DNA of 42,938 nt from Clostridia bacterium (GCA_017935225.1 JAGBIA010000027.1:1-42938); one strand, 5' to 3'; numbered from the stretch's first letter, positions 31,992 to 40,744 are shown. Numbers and translations: made by a program. Notes: generated by a model not told the origin, from the sequence alone.

Positions 31992-33008
31992 GTGGAGATA
32001 AAAAGCGTAGTTGACCGCTGCCTTGAAAATGAAAGACTCAATCTGTCGGCGTATGCCTTCAGAACTGCGGATACGCGAGGAAGAGAAAAGCCTATCGTGC
32101 CGAGCAACGTGCGTACCGAGTTTCAGCGCGACAGAGATAAGATAACCCACTCGCAGTCTTTCCGCAGACTTATGTACAAAACGCAGGTATTTCTGTCTCC
32201 TACGGGAGATCACTACCGCACGCGTATGACTCACACGCTTGAGGTCACGCAGATCGCGAGAAGCATCGCGCGCGCACTCAGGCTCAACGAGGATCTGACC
32301 GAGGCGGCGGCTCTCGGACACGATCTCGGACATACTCCGTTCGGGCACGCAGGCGAGTACGCGATGCAGAAATGCTTTGATGCGGAGTTCACGCACTACA
32401 AGCAGAGTCTGCGAGTCGTAGAGCTGCTTGAAAACGACGGAAACGGACTTAACTTGACGTGGGAGGTCAGAGACGGAATAGTCAACCACACGGGAAAGCA
32501 TATGGCGTCAACGCTTGAGGGAGTGATAGTCAAATATGCAGACCGTATCGCATACATAAACCACGATATCGACGATGCCTGCAGAGCGGGCATCCTTTCG
32601 GAGCGCAACATTCCCGTCGCACTTCGCGATATTCTTGGAGAAGGGCACTCGGACAGAATAAATAATATGGTAATGTCGCTCGTTCGCGAGAGCGAGGGCA
32701 AGCCGTATATCGCTATGGAACCCGAGATAAGCGCGGCGACGGACAGCCTGCGTTCCTTCCTTTTTGAGCGAGTGTATCTTAATCCTTTGGCTAAATCCGA
32801 AGAGAGCAAGGCGCAGGATATGCTTATGTTCCTCTTCGAATACTACGTCAAGCACCCCGAGAAGCTCCCCGACGTCTACCGCAGAAGATGCGGTGTTGAC
32901 AGCGTCGAGAGATGCGCTTGCGATTTTATCGCGGGAATGACCGACAGATACGCAATAGAGGTTTACACCGACCTCTGTATCCCGAAGGTATGGAAGGGAA
33001 TAAGATGA
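31992..33008 (+). CDS. dgt: dGTPase-like HD-domain triphosphohydrolase
   Basis: A 338-residue HD-domain protein of the deoxyguanosinetriphosphate triphosphohydrolase-like family, which splits dNTPs into nucleoside and triphosphate. Visible are FRRLMYKTQVF, HYRTRMTHTLEV (first His), LGHDLGHTPFGH (His-Asp), GIVNHTGK and YADRIAYINHDIDDA (final Asp). The start is GTG 31992: AAGGAGG (31978-31984) is seven bases before it, whereas the upstream ATG 31974 would lie before this SD. The stop overlaps the ATG of dnaG (ATGA). The order dgt-dnaG-rpoD is standard in Clostridia and links dNTP control with replication priming and the main sigma factor. Confidence 0.93.
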   Translation: MEIKSVVDRCLENERLNLSAYAFRTADTRGREKPIVPSNVRTEFQRDRDKITHSQSFRRLMYKTQVFLSPTGDHYRTRMTHTLEVTQIARSIARALRLNEDLTEAAALGHDLGHTPFGHAGEYAMQKCFDAEFTHYKQSLRVVELLENDGNGLNLTWEVRDGIVNHTGKHMASTLEGVIVKYADRIAYINHDIDDACRAGILSERNIPVALRDILGEGHSDRINNMVMSLVRESEGKPYIAMEPEISAATDSLRSFLFERVYLNPLAKSEESKAQDMLMFLFEYYVKHPEKLPDVYRRRCGVDSVERCACDFIAGMTDRYAIEVYTDLCIPKVWKGIR

Positions 33009-34795
33009 GCCAGATCCCAAGAGAGATAATTGACGAAATAATACACAGAAGCGACATCGAGCAGGTGATAGGCTCGTACGTCACTCTGAAAAGAGCGGGC
33101 TCGAACCTCAACGGACTCTGCCCGTTCCATAATGAAAAAACACCGTCATTTACCGTGTTTCCTGCGACCAAGAGCTTTTATTGCTTCGGTTGCGGAGCGG
33201 GCGGAGATGCCATAACATTCGTTATGCGTACCGAGAACCTCGATTACCGCGCGGCTCTCGAAGTTCTCGCACAGAGAGCGGGAATCAGCATTCCGACCGA
33301 CGACACGGGAGCAGAGGAGGGTGTGCCGCGAAAGAGACTTTATGAAATGAATCTCGAGGCGGCAAAGTTCTTCCGCAACTGCCTCTTTGACGAGCAGTAC
33401 GGTAAGGAGGCGCTCGCGTATCTGCACGAGCACAGAAAGCTCAGTATGGCGACCATCAAGCACTTCGGACTTGGATACTCGCCTAACAATTGGTGGATGC
33501 TCACCAACTATATGAAGGGCAAGGGATATACCGACGACGAGCTCGCGACGGGCTTCCTCTGCGGTAAGAGCCGAGAGAGCGGTCGCCCGTACGACTATTT
33601 CCGCAACCGCGTGATATTCCCGATCATAGACACCTCGGGAAATATAGTCGCGTTCGGCGGACGAGTTATGGACGACTCGAAGCCGAAGTATCTCAATACC
33701 TCGGATACTCCAGCCTTCAAGAAGAGCCGACATCTGTTCGCGCTCAACTTCGCTAAAAAGCACTGCGAGGAGCAGATGTTGCTCTGCGAAGGATATATGG
33801 ACGTTATCGCGCTCCACGCAGCAGGCTTTGAGAATGCTGTGGCAACGCTCGGTACTGCGATCACACCCGAGCAGGCGAGGATATTTGCAAAATACACCAA
33901 AAAGGTGGTTATCTGCTACGATGCCGACAACGCAGGACAGAACGCGGCTCAAAAGGCTATGCGGCTACTTTCGGAAGTCGGAGTAGAGGTCAGGGTGCTC
34001 AAGCTTTCGGGCGCGAAGGACCCCGACGAGTATATCAAGAAATTCGGAGTCGAGGCATTCAGACGCGTTCTCGGAGAGAGCAAGTCGGGCTTTGACTACA
34101 ACCTTGAAAAGATCGCAAATACGTACGATCTCTCGCTCCCCGAGGAGAAGATCAAGGCATCAGCAGACGTCTGCGCGATAATTTCGGGCGCGTATGCCGA
34201 GGTCGAGCGCGAGATATACATCAAGCGCGCGGCAGAGCGGCTTGAGATCAGTGACGAGGCGCTTAGGCGCGACGTTGAGAGAGCAAGACGCGCGAGAGCA
34301 AGGGATGCAAAGCAAAAGGAGAGCCGCGAGGCTCAGCTTTCGGTCAAGAATATCGGTGACCGTGTAAATCCCGATGCCGCAAAGTACATAAGGGCTACCT
34401 CTGCTGAGGAGGCTCTGCTCGGGCTGATGCTGATATACGACGAATTCAGGCGCGCCGCGGCGGACGGGACTGTTCCGATAAGCGCGGATGATTTTGTCAC
34501 CGACTTCAGCAGGCGTGTGTTCGTGGCTCTTTGCGAGCTTGAGAGAAGCGAGGCGGGATACTCGAAGGCGATGCTCGGTCAGATGTTCGACATCGACGAG
34601 ATGGGACGGATAGAGAAGATCGAGATAGACCGCAGACGGCTTGCGAGAAACGACAGAGAGGTCTTTCTTGCTTGCATCGACGGCATAAAGCAGGAAAAGG
34701 CTAAGCTTTGCGAGCGCGCGGATGATGATCCGTTTGCGGATCTGAGGCGCAAGCAAGAGGAACTGAAAAATAAAAAGAAAGATAAAAATACATAA
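33005..34795 (+). CDS. dnaG: DNA primase
   Basis: A 596-residue primase that makes RNA primers for replication. The CHC2 zinc finger is CPFHNEKTPSF...YCFGCGAGGD (about 39-66). The RNA-polymerase core holds a TOPRIM fold with LLCEGYMDVIAL, then ATLGTAIT and the metal-binding ICYDADNAGQNAA. The C-terminal 150 residues are the helicase-binding region, ending in a very basic tail (ELKNKKKDKN). ATG 33005 overlaps the dgt stop by four bases and gives the standard N-terminus (IPREIIDEI). rpoD starts 15 bases after its stop. Confidence 0.97.
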   Translation: MSQIPREIIDEIIHRSDIEQVIGSYVTLKRAGSNLNGLCPFHNEKTPSFTVFPATKSFYCFGCGAGGDAITFVMRTENLDYRAALEVLAQRAGISIPTDDTGAEEGVPRKRLYEMNLEAAKFFRNCLFDEQYGKEALAYLHEHRKLSMATIKHFGLGYSPNNWWMLTNYMKGKGYTDDELATGFLCGKSRESGRPYDYFRNRVIFPIIDTSGNIVAFGGRVMDDSKPKYLNTSDTPAFKKSRHLFALNFAKKHCEEQMLLCEGYMDVIALHAAGFENAVATLGTAITPEQARIFAKYTKKVVICYDADNAGQNAAQKAMRLLSEVGVEVRVLKLSGAKDPDEYIKKFGVEAFRRVLGESKSGFDYNLEKIANTYDLSLPEEKIKASADVCAIISGAYAEVEREIYIKRAAERLEISDEALRRDVERARRARARDAKQKESREAQLSVKNIGDRVNPDAAKYIRATSAEEALLGLMLIYDEFRRAAADGTVPISADDFVTDFSRRVFVALCELERSEAGYSKAMLGQMFDIDEMGRIEKIEIDRRRLARNDREVFLACIDGIKQEKAKLCERADDDPFADLRRKQEELKNKKKDKNT

Positions 34796-34810
34796 ACGGA
34801 AGGTATAAAA

Positions 34811-35929
34811 ATGTCTGAAATCGAAGTAAAAGAGGAAAACGTAAAAACAGAGGTAGATATCGACGAGATAATCGAAAAGGGAAAGCAGGGCAAGCTTTCC
34901 GAGAACGACCTTGACAGAGTTGTTGAGGAGATGGATCTTGACCAGTTCTACGACACGCTTGAGGATAACGGAATTCAGCTTTCCGACGAGATCTCTTCGA
35001 GCGAGATGAGCGAGATCGAGTCCGAGGTCGAGGCGTTCAGCACAAGTGACAATATGGAGAGAATACTCGAGCAGGAGGGACTTGCAGTTGATGACCCCGT
35101 TCGTATGTATCTCAAGGAAATAGGCAGAGTTCCGCTGCTCACCGCTGACAGAGAGCGCGAGCTTGCGGAGGTCATGACCAACGAAGCATCTACCGAGGCG
35201 GACAAAGAGGATGCAAAGAAAGAGCTCGTTGAGGCAAACCTCAGACTCGTTGTAAGTATCGCAAAGAGATACGTAGGAAAGGGAATGTTCTTCCTTGATC
35301 TTATCCAGGAGGGTAACCTCGGTCTTATGAAGGCTGTCGACAAGTTCGACTACAGCAAGGGATATAAGTTCTCGACCTATGCGACCTGGTGGATCCGTCA
35401 GGCTATTACCAGAGCGATCGCAGATCAGGCAAGAACTATTCGCATCCCCGTTCATATGGTAGAGACGATCCACAAGGTATCCAGATATTCCCGCCAGATG
35501 CTTCAGGAGCTCGGACGCGAGGCTACCGCTGACGAGATCGGAGAGAAGATGGGTATGAGCGCAGAGAAGGTGCGCGAGATCATGAAGATCGCGCAGGATC
35601 CCGTCTCGCTCGAGACTCCTATCGGTGAAGAGGAGGATAGCCACCTCGGTGACTTTATTCCCGATGAGGAGACTCCCGCTCCGTCGGATGCCGCGGCATC
35701 GACAATTTTGCGCGAGGTCATCGAGCGCGAGCTTCACACCCTCACCCCCAGAGAAGAGCACGTCATCAAGCTCCGTTTTGGACTTTACGACGGACGCACA
35801 AGAACTCTTGAGGAAGTAGGTAAGGAGTTTGACATCACCCGTGAGCGTATCCGTCAGATCGAGGCAAAGGCTCTCAGAAAGCTCCGTCATCCCAGCAGAG
35901 CGAGACATTTGCGCGGATTTTTGGATTAA
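34811..35929 (+). CDS. rpoD: Primary sigma factor SigA (RpoD)
   Basis: A 372-residue housekeeping sigma factor. A short acidic region 1.1 (1-85) is followed by region 1.2 [16 protein letters not shown], region 2 with [18 protein letters not shown] and [16 protein letters not shown], region 3, and region 4.2 [20 protein letters not shown] before the terminal LRGFLD. Residues in 2.4 and 4.2 match those that read TATAAT and TTGACA, agreeing with the promoters seen across this window. ATG 34811 has GGAAGG about five bases upstream. It is the last gene of the dgt-dnaG-rpoD unit; no clear terminator is visible before the next promoter. Confidence 0.98.
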   Translation: MSEIEVKEENVKTEVDIDEIIEKGKQGKLSENDLDRVVEEMDLDQFYDTLEDNGIQLSDEISSSEMSEIESEVEAFSTSDNMERILEQEGLAVDDPVRMYLKEIGRVPLLTADRERELAEVMTNEASTEADKEDAKKELVEANLRLVVSIAKRYVGKGMFFLDLIQEGNLGLMKAVDKFDYSKGYKFSTYATWWIRQAITRAIADQARTIRIPVHMVETIHKVSRYSRQMLQELGREATADEIGEKMGMSAEKVREIMKIAQDPVSLETPIGEEEDSHLGDFIPDEETPAPSDAAASTILREVIERELHTLTPREEHVIKLRFGLYDGRTRTLEEVGKEFDITRERIRQIEAKALRKLRHPSRARHLRGFLD

Positions 35930-35989
35930 AATATTGAAAAATCGTCGCTTTGCATAAATCTGTACTTTCTAAATTGTATAATAATCCAC

Positions 35990-36018
35990 TTGACTTTTTG
36001 GAAAATTTGGTATATAAT
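35990..36018 (+). promoter_or_regulatory. Sigma-A promoter of the solute-binding lipoprotein gene
   Basis: TTGACT (35990-35995), 17-base spacer, TATAAT (36013-36018). The leader then contains a small stem CGGCAC-TT-GTGCCG (36036-36049) before the SD GGGAGG (36062-36067). Confidence 0.83.
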
Positions 36019-36072
36019 ATTTAGTGATATATTATCGGCACTTGTGCCGGATTGAATATTCGGGAGGAAAAA

Positions 36073-37998
36073 ATGAAAAAGAGAGTATTTTGTCTCCTTT
36101 TGAGCGCACTTATGATAGCATTCTGCTTCGTCGGCTGTGCAGAGAAAGACAAAGAAGATGTCATGATAGCGATCGGTAAGAAGGCGTCCGAGGGCGCAGT
36201 TACCCTTTCTATGTATCTTGTCTCCGAAAAGCCTGTAAGCGCAGAGCAGGAGGAGCTTATGGAAGAGGCTGTAAATGCGATCACCGAGAAGGAATTCAAG
36301 GTTCGCATGGACCTCAGATATTTTACACCTGAAGAATACTACGCAAAACTCGAGGCAGACCTTGCCGAGCAGAAGCGTTTCTATGAAAACGAAGGTGTGG
36401 GTAAGAAGGACGAAGAGCCCGTATACATCGATGAGAACGGACTCCCTCAGACATGGTATCCTTCCATCGAGGAATTCGGAGTAGATATATTCTATTTCAG
36501 CGGATATGACAGATATCTCAATTACGCTGATTCGGGATATCTCAGAGATCTTTCTACTCAGATCGACGGTACCGCTAAATCACTGAAGGCAGTTATCAAT
36601 TCTAACCTTCTTCAGCAGGTAAAGGAACTCAACGGTAAGTACGATATGGTTCCCGTAAACCGTGCTATCGGTGAGTATACATACATACTTCTCAACAAGG
36701 ATGTCCTTAAGGGTACTCAGTACTCCGCAACAGACATCAACTCGCTTGTTGATGAGGATTGTCAGGACCTTCTCGGTCTCGTTGGTGAGGTATTCGGTGA
36801 CGCGTACGTTCCGCTCAAGTCCTTCACCGGTGAGCTTGATCTTATTGATACCGAGTTCTTCGGCGCTGACACAAACGGATATATTACCGATGATTTTTCT
36901 GTTCTCGCAGGTACATACAACACCGCGTGGAACTACGGTGTAGCAGGCTCTTACCCTGAGATGAGCGGCATTCTTGCTACCAAGAATAACGGCAGACTCA
37001 GCGTCGCTGAGCAGATCAAAGTCCTCAAGGGTTATGAGTTCGCAGGCTACTACGGAACCGATGCGGACGCTGATAAGCCCTTCGCAGTTGGCTATATCAA
37101 GGGCGGTCCCGAGATCGCAGAGGTTTACGGCGACGACTACGAGATCATCCCCGTAGCGCTTCCCACTCTTGAGACTGAGGACGTTTTCGAACATTGTTTC
37201 GCAGTTTCCGAGAAGACCAACAGCGAGCTCAAGAGCGCGCAGATCATTAACCACCTCAACACCAACGAGGAGTTCCGTAACCTTATCCTCTACGGTATCG
37301 AGGGCAAGAACTACATCTGGACCGATGCAGTCGGTGCTGACGGCAACCTTATCATTGACGAGAACGGTGAGCCTTACAAGGTCGTTACAAGACTTGACGA
37401 CAAGGAAGAGCTCATATACGATATGGACGTTTACAAGACCGGTAACGTAATTCTCGCTTATCCCGAGGATTCCGAAAATCCTCTTGCACGTGAGTATGCT
37501 CTCCAGCAGAACCACGACATAAAGATCGACTACACTATCGGCTTTGACCTTTATATAGCAAAGCTCGTTAAGGCAGAGAAGGATTTCGATCCCGCAACTG
37601 CACCTGTAGATAAGAATAATCCCAATGCAGAACCTAAGAAGCCCGATCACGTCGACATTGATTCGATCAAGGCTGTAAGTGCAGCTTCTAAGGACTTCGA
37701 GACAAAGATCAAGGCTGCTGCTACCGCTGAGGCGCTTGACGCGGTATTCGCAGAGATCGAAGCATACCTCGAGAGCGAGGATGTAAAGGCAGCGCTCGAT
37801 ATGCCCGGCAACGAGGCAGAAGAGCCTGAGGTTGAAACTCCCGATACTCCTGAGGGTGAGACACCCGATGACGAGGGCGCAGGTGAGGAAACTCCCGACG
37901 AAGAGCCCGAGGAAGAGAAGGTATACACCTCTATCGCATTCTTCTACGACAAGTGGCTTGCTTCCAAGTCTCTCAAGGTCGTTGAACCTGCGGCTTAA
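36073..37998 (+). CDS. Extracellular solute-binding-like lipoprotein with acidic C-terminal tail
   Basis: A 641-residue predicted lipoprotein with lipobox FVGC (Cys22). The body (about 40-480) has the feel of an ABC-type family 1 solute-binding protein: EEAVNAITEKEFKVRMDLRY near the start, FYFSGYDRYLNYADSGYLRDLS, and late SAQIINHLNTNEEFRNLILYGIEG, the last being typical of the hinge and C-lobe. The ligand is probably a sugar (inference). A helical stretch (about 530-585) is followed by a Glu/Pro/Thr-rich segment (590-620) and a short C-terminal part ending SKSLKVVEPAA. No permease or ATPase genes adjoin it. ATG 36073 has GGGAGG five bases upstream. It has its own promoter and terminator. Confidence 0.72.
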   Translation: MKKRVFCLLLSALMIAFCFVGCAEKDKEDVMIAIGKKASEGAVTLSMYLVSEKPVSAEQEELMEEAVNAITEKEFKVRMDLRYFTPEEYYAKLEADLAEQKRFYENEGVGKKDEEPVYIDENGLPQTWYPSIEEFGVDIFYFSGYDRYLNYADSGYLRDLSTQIDGTAKSLKAVINSNLLQQVKELNGKYDMVPVNRAIGEYTYILLNKDVLKGTQYSATDINSLVDEDCQDLLGLVGEVFGDAYVPLKSFTGELDLIDTEFFGADTNGYITDDFSVLAGTYNTAWNYGVAGSYPEMSGILATKNNGRLSVAEQIKVLKGYEFAGYYGTDADADKPFAVGYIKGGPEIAEVYGDDYEIIPVALPTLETEDVFEHCFAVSEKTNSELKSAQIINHLNTNEEFRNLILYGIEGKNYIWTDAVGADGNLIIDENGEPYKVVTRLDDKEELIYDMDVYKTGNVILAYPEDSENPLAREYALQQNHDIKIDYTIGFDLYIAKLVKAEKDFDPATAPVDKNNPNAEPKKPDHVDIDSIKAVSAASKDFETKIKAAATAEALDAVFAEIEAYLESEDVKAALDMPGNEAEEPEVETPDTPEGETPDDEGAGEETPDEEPEEEKVYTSIAFFYDKWLASKSLKVVEPAA

Positions 37999-38009
37999 TC
38001 AACAAAAAC

Positions 38010-38039
38010 AAAAAATGGGCGGATATCCGCCCATTTTTT
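38010..38039. terminator. Perfect 30-base palindromic terminator
   Basis: AAAAAATGGGCGGAT (38010-38024) and its exact complement (38025-38039) form an uninterrupted palindrome ending in six T. The SD AAAGGAG of the HAD gene begins at the next base, so there is no space for a separate promoter. Confidence 0.9.
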
Positions 38040-38050
38040 AAAGGAGAAGA

Positions 38051-38698
38051 ATGAATTATACGTATTGTATATGGGATTTCAACGGTACGCTTTTCGATGA
38101 TATCGACGCGGGTATCAAGGCGGTCAACACCCTGCTTGCCGAGAGAGGTCTTCCCACGCTTGACAGCAAGGAGAAATACCACCAAGTTTTTGATTTCCCC
38201 ATAATAGATTATTACAAGAGAATAGGCTTTGATTTTGATAAAGAGCCCTACGAGGTAATAGCACCTCTGTGGGTGGAGCTCTATTTAGAGCATTCAAAGC
38301 ACTCGGGGCTATTTCCGGACGTAATCCCCGCGCTCGATTTCTTTGAGTCAAAGGGAATCAGGCAGAGTGTGCTGTCGGCATCCGAGCTGAAGATGCTAAC
38401 AGGACAGCTCAAAGACCTTGGAATATACGACAGATTTGAGGAGATAATGGGCATAGACAATATCTACGCCGAGTCGAAGCTTGCACTCGCGTCGGCTTGG
38501 AAGGAAAGACACGCGGGCGAGCGGGTAATGTTCATCGGCGACACGACGCACGATTACGAGACCGCAGAGCTTCTCGGAGCGGATTGCTACCTCATCAGCG
38601 CAGGACATCAGCCTGCGCATAAGCTGATGGCGGCAGGGGGCAACGTAAAGGTCTTTCCGAACCTGAGCGGGCTTATCGAATATTTGAAAAAGGGCTGA
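38051..38698 (+). CDS. HAD-superfamily hydrolase (phosphoglycolate phosphatase-like)
   Basis: A 215-residue HAD phosphatase. Motif I is IWDFNGTLFDD (nucleophile Asp9); the second acid of D-x-D-G-T is Asn11, a variant seen in a subgroup with D-W/F-N-G-T. Motif II is VLSAS (Ser), motif III Lys in AESKLAL, motif IV GDTTHDYETAE. The helical cap lies at about 15-85. The substrate is probably a small phosphorylated metabolite. ATG 38051 has AAAGGAG four bases upstream, immediately after the preceding terminator. Its stop codon lies inside the terminator stem shared with the convergent regulator gene. Confidence 0.88.
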   Translation: MNYTYCIWDFNGTLFDDIDAGIKAVNTLLAERGLPTLDSKEKYHQVFDFPIIDYYKRIGFDFDKEPYEVIAPLWVELYLEHSKHSGLFPDVIPALDFFESKGIRQSVLSASELKMLTGQLKDLGIYDRFEEIMGIDNIYAESKLALASAWKERHAGERVMFIGDTTHDYETAELLGADCYLISAGHQPAHKLMAAGGNVKVFPNLSGLIEYLKKG

Positions 38699-38715
38699 AT
38701 TAACTCAGCCCTTTT
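38688..38715. terminator. Convergent terminator containing both stop codons
   Basis: AAAAGGGCTGA (38688-38698) pairs exactly with TCAGCCCTTTT (38705-38715), loop of six bases. The left arm ends with the TGA of the HAD gene; the right arm begins with the TGA (minus strand) of the regulator gene. T-runs exist on both sides. Confidence 0.88.
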
Positions 38716-39784
38716 GTTGATTTTGTGCGGCGACCTTTCGCCTCGTTCTGTTCAGATGTCGCTCAAAGCTACCGCTTGAGATGAATTCCGCAAGCACATA
38801 CTGGTCAAGCACGGGAACCGAGCAGGAGAACATCCCGAGCTTCTCCTCGTAAAGCTGTAGCAACGATCCCGGCAGTATCATATACCCCATTCGCATCGAG
38901 GGCGAGAGGCTTTTGGAAAATGTGTTGATGTATATCACCGAGCCGCGCGTATCGAGCGAGTAGAGCGGATCGATCGGGTGCCCGGGGATGAAGAACTCGC
39001 TGTCAAAATCGTCCTCAATGATAAAAGAATTCTTGCTTTCCGCCCACCGCAGATACTCGTATCGCTTTGAGATCGAGGTCGTAACGCCCGACGGATAGCT
39101 GTGAAATGGAGTGACGTGAAGCACGTCGAAGTCTTTTGTGGAAAGCTCCTCGGTCTCAATACCGTCCTCGCCGAATGTGAGAGGACAGATGCTCGCACCT
39201 GCGCCGAGATAGACTGCGCGGATCTGCGAATATGACGGATCCTCGATTCCATATATCTTGTCTCGCCCGAGTAGCTTGACCGCGATCTCATAGAGCTGCT
39301 CCGAGCCCGAGCCGATAACGATCGCGTGCGGATCGGCTACCATTCCGCGATAGCGGTATAAATAGTCTACAAGCGCGTTTCGTAGCACGGCGCAGCCCTT
39401 TGAGGGCGAGCGCACGAAAAGCTCCTCTCCGCGCTCAGAAATGACTCTGCGGAGCGTTTTGAACCAAAGCGAGTACTCAAAATCTCGCTCCTTGGGAAGC
39501 GCGTGCTCCTCGCGCATATGTCGAATAGGCGGCAGAACTTGGCTTTGCGGAGCACTCGAGATGCGGTCGATATGTGAGACGAAATATCCGCTCCGCTCGC
39601 GCGCATAGATATATCCCTCGTCCTCGAGCATAGCGTATGCGCGCTCGACCGTTATAAGACTCACGCCGCGCATATCTGCCATAACTCGCTTCGAGGGGAG
39701 CTTGTCGTTTGCCTCGACCTCGCCTGCAAGTATTTTGTTTCTCAGTTCAAGATAAAGTGAGTAATATTTCTTCTGATCTTTCAT
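38705..39784 (-). CDS. MocR/PdxR-type GntR regulator, C-terminally truncated
   Basis: A 359-residue regulator: an N-terminal GntR winged helix (1-70; LPSKRVMADMRGVSLITVERAYAML, partly quoted) joined to an aminotransferase-fold domain (about 100-359) that binds pyridoxal phosphate. Visible are IGSGSEQLYEI, VLHVTPFHSYPSG, FIIEDDFDSEF and the Lys of NTFSKSLSPSMRMGY. Full-length MocR proteins are about 450-480 residues; this one stops soon after FERHLNRTRRK, lacking the final 90 or so residues of the fold. The end coincides with the shared terminator, which suggests a deletion. It is divergent from a pyridoxal kinase gene, the usual target of PdxR. The start at 39784 has only a weak SD (AAGG). 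Confidence 0.85.
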   Translation of the reverse strand: MKDQKKYYSLYLELRNKILAGEVEANDKLPSKRVMADMRGVSLITVERAYAMLEDEGYIYARERSGYFVSHIDRISSAPQSQVLPPIRHMREEHALPKERDFEYSLWFKTLRRVISERGEELFVRSPSKGCAVLRNALVDYLYRYRGMVADPHAIVIGSGSEQLYEIAVKLLGRDKIYGIEDPSYSQIRAVYLGAGASICPLTFGEDGIETEELSTKDFDVLHVTPFHSYPSGVTTSISKRYEYLRWAESKNSFIIEDDFDSEFFIPGHPIDPLYSLDTRGSVIYINTFSKSLSPSMRMGYMILPGSLLQLYEEKLGMFSCSVPVLDQYVLAEFISSGSFERHLNRTRRKVAAQNQQKG

Positions 39785-39815
39785 CTGGCCTTATAAAATT
39801 CTCCGAATTTGATTA

Positions 39816-39844
39816 TTTACATATATCCACATATAGATTATAAT
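39816..39844 (+). promoter_or_regulatory. Promoter of pyridoxal kinase with candidate regulator sites
   Basis: TTTACA (39816-39821), 17-base spacer, TATAAT (39839-39844). A direct repeat ACATATA occurs at 39819-39825 and 39829-39835, one helical turn apart, between the boxes. MocR/PdxR proteins typically bind direct repeats, so these are candidate operators (inference). Confidence 0.7.
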
Positions 39845-39877
39845 ATAAAAAAAACAAAATGTAAAGAGGTATTTTAA

Positions 39878-40711
39878 ATGTCTTACAAAAAAGTTCTCAC
39901 AATTCAGGATATTTCCTGCGTAGGTCAGTGTTCACTGACGGTTGCACTTCCCATAATTTCCGCTTGCGGCGTTGAGACCTGCGTTCTGCCCTCTGCGGTC
40001 CTCTCGACTCACACGGGCGGCTTTAAGGGCTATACCTTCCGCGATCTGACCGAGGATATGCCCGCCATCCGAGCGCATTGGGAAAAGGAGGGCATTAAAT
40101 TTGACACTATATATACAGGCTACCTCGGAAGCACCAAGCAGATCGACTACGTAAAGGACATCTTTGCGTCGGGCTCTAAAGAGGGCACGCTCAAGGTAGT
40201 GGATCCCGCTATGGCGGATAACGGCAAGCTCTACGTCGGCTTTGATGCGGCATTCGTGGACGCGATGAAGGGACTTTGCGCAGAGGCTGATTTCATTCTC
40301 CCCAACCTCACCGAAGCGGCATTTCTCACCGATATGCCCTACGAGGACGGAAGCGATCGTCGTTATGTTGACGAGATAATGGACAAACTCATCGCTCTCG
40401 GTTGCAAGAATATCATTCTCAAGGGACTCCCCTCGAAGAATGGCAACTACATCGGAATTCTTATGTATGTTGACGGCAAGATGGACTACTACGAGCACGA
40501 AAAGCTCCCGAATAGCTGTCACGGAACGGGTGACGTATACGCGTCCGCATTCGTTGGTGCACTCGCAAGAGGAAAGAGTGCGAACGAGGCTGCAAGGATC
40601 GCGGCAGAGTACGCGCTTGAGTGCATCAGAGAGACCGCAAAGCTCGATAACCATTGGTACGGCGCGGCATTCGAGCTTGCAGTTCCTAAGCTCATAGAAC
40701 TTCTTAAATAA
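39878..40711 (+). CDS. Pyridoxal/pyridoxamine kinase (PdxY/PdxK type)
   Basis: A 277-residue ribokinase-fold kinase of vitamin B6 salvage, which phosphorylates pyridoxal or pyridoxamine. Recognised by VLTIQDISCVGQCSLT (start; Ser and Gly-rich), LPSAVLSTHTGGF, YTGYLGSTKQI, VDPAMADNGKLY, ILPNLTEAAFLT and the catalytic CHGTGDVYASAF (G-T-G-D, near 222). ATG 39878 has AAAGAGG about nine bases upstream. It is divergent from a PdxR-like regulator across 93 bases, which strongly supports the B6 role. PdxK versus PdxY cannot be told apart by eye. Confidence 0.93.
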   Translation: MSYKKVLTIQDISCVGQCSLTVALPIISACGVETCVLPSAVLSTHTGGFKGYTFRDLTEDMPAIRAHWEKEGIKFDTIYTGYLGSTKQIDYVKDIFASGSKEGTLKVVDPAMADNGKLYVGFDAAFVDAMKGLCAEADFILPNLTEAAFLTDMPYEDGSDRRYVDEIMDKLIALGCKNIILKGLPSKNGNYIGILMYVDGKMDYYEHEKLPNSCHGTGDVYASAFVGALARGKSANEAARIAAEYALECIRETAKLDNHWYGAAFELAVPKLIELLK

Positions 40712-40744
40712 TAAAAAAGCGGAGAGATCTCCGCTTTTTTATTA
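40709..40744. terminator. 36-base palindromic convergent terminator containing both stop codons
   Basis: Stem of 17 pairs: TAATAAAAAAGCGGAGA (40709-40725) with TCTCCGCTTTTTTATTA (40728-40744), loop GA. The pyridoxal kinase stop TAA is the first three bases and the glycosyltransferase stop (TAA on the minus strand) is the last three. Confidence 0.9.

Noticed and set aside
34160..35908. Minus-strand open frame opposite dnaG and rpoD
   Set aside because: Antisense shadow of two certain genes.
35977..35982. Second promoter before the solute-binding lipoprotein gene
   Set aside because: TATAAT is present, but the nearest -35-like TTGCAT is 21 bases away; the promoter at 35990-36018 is better.
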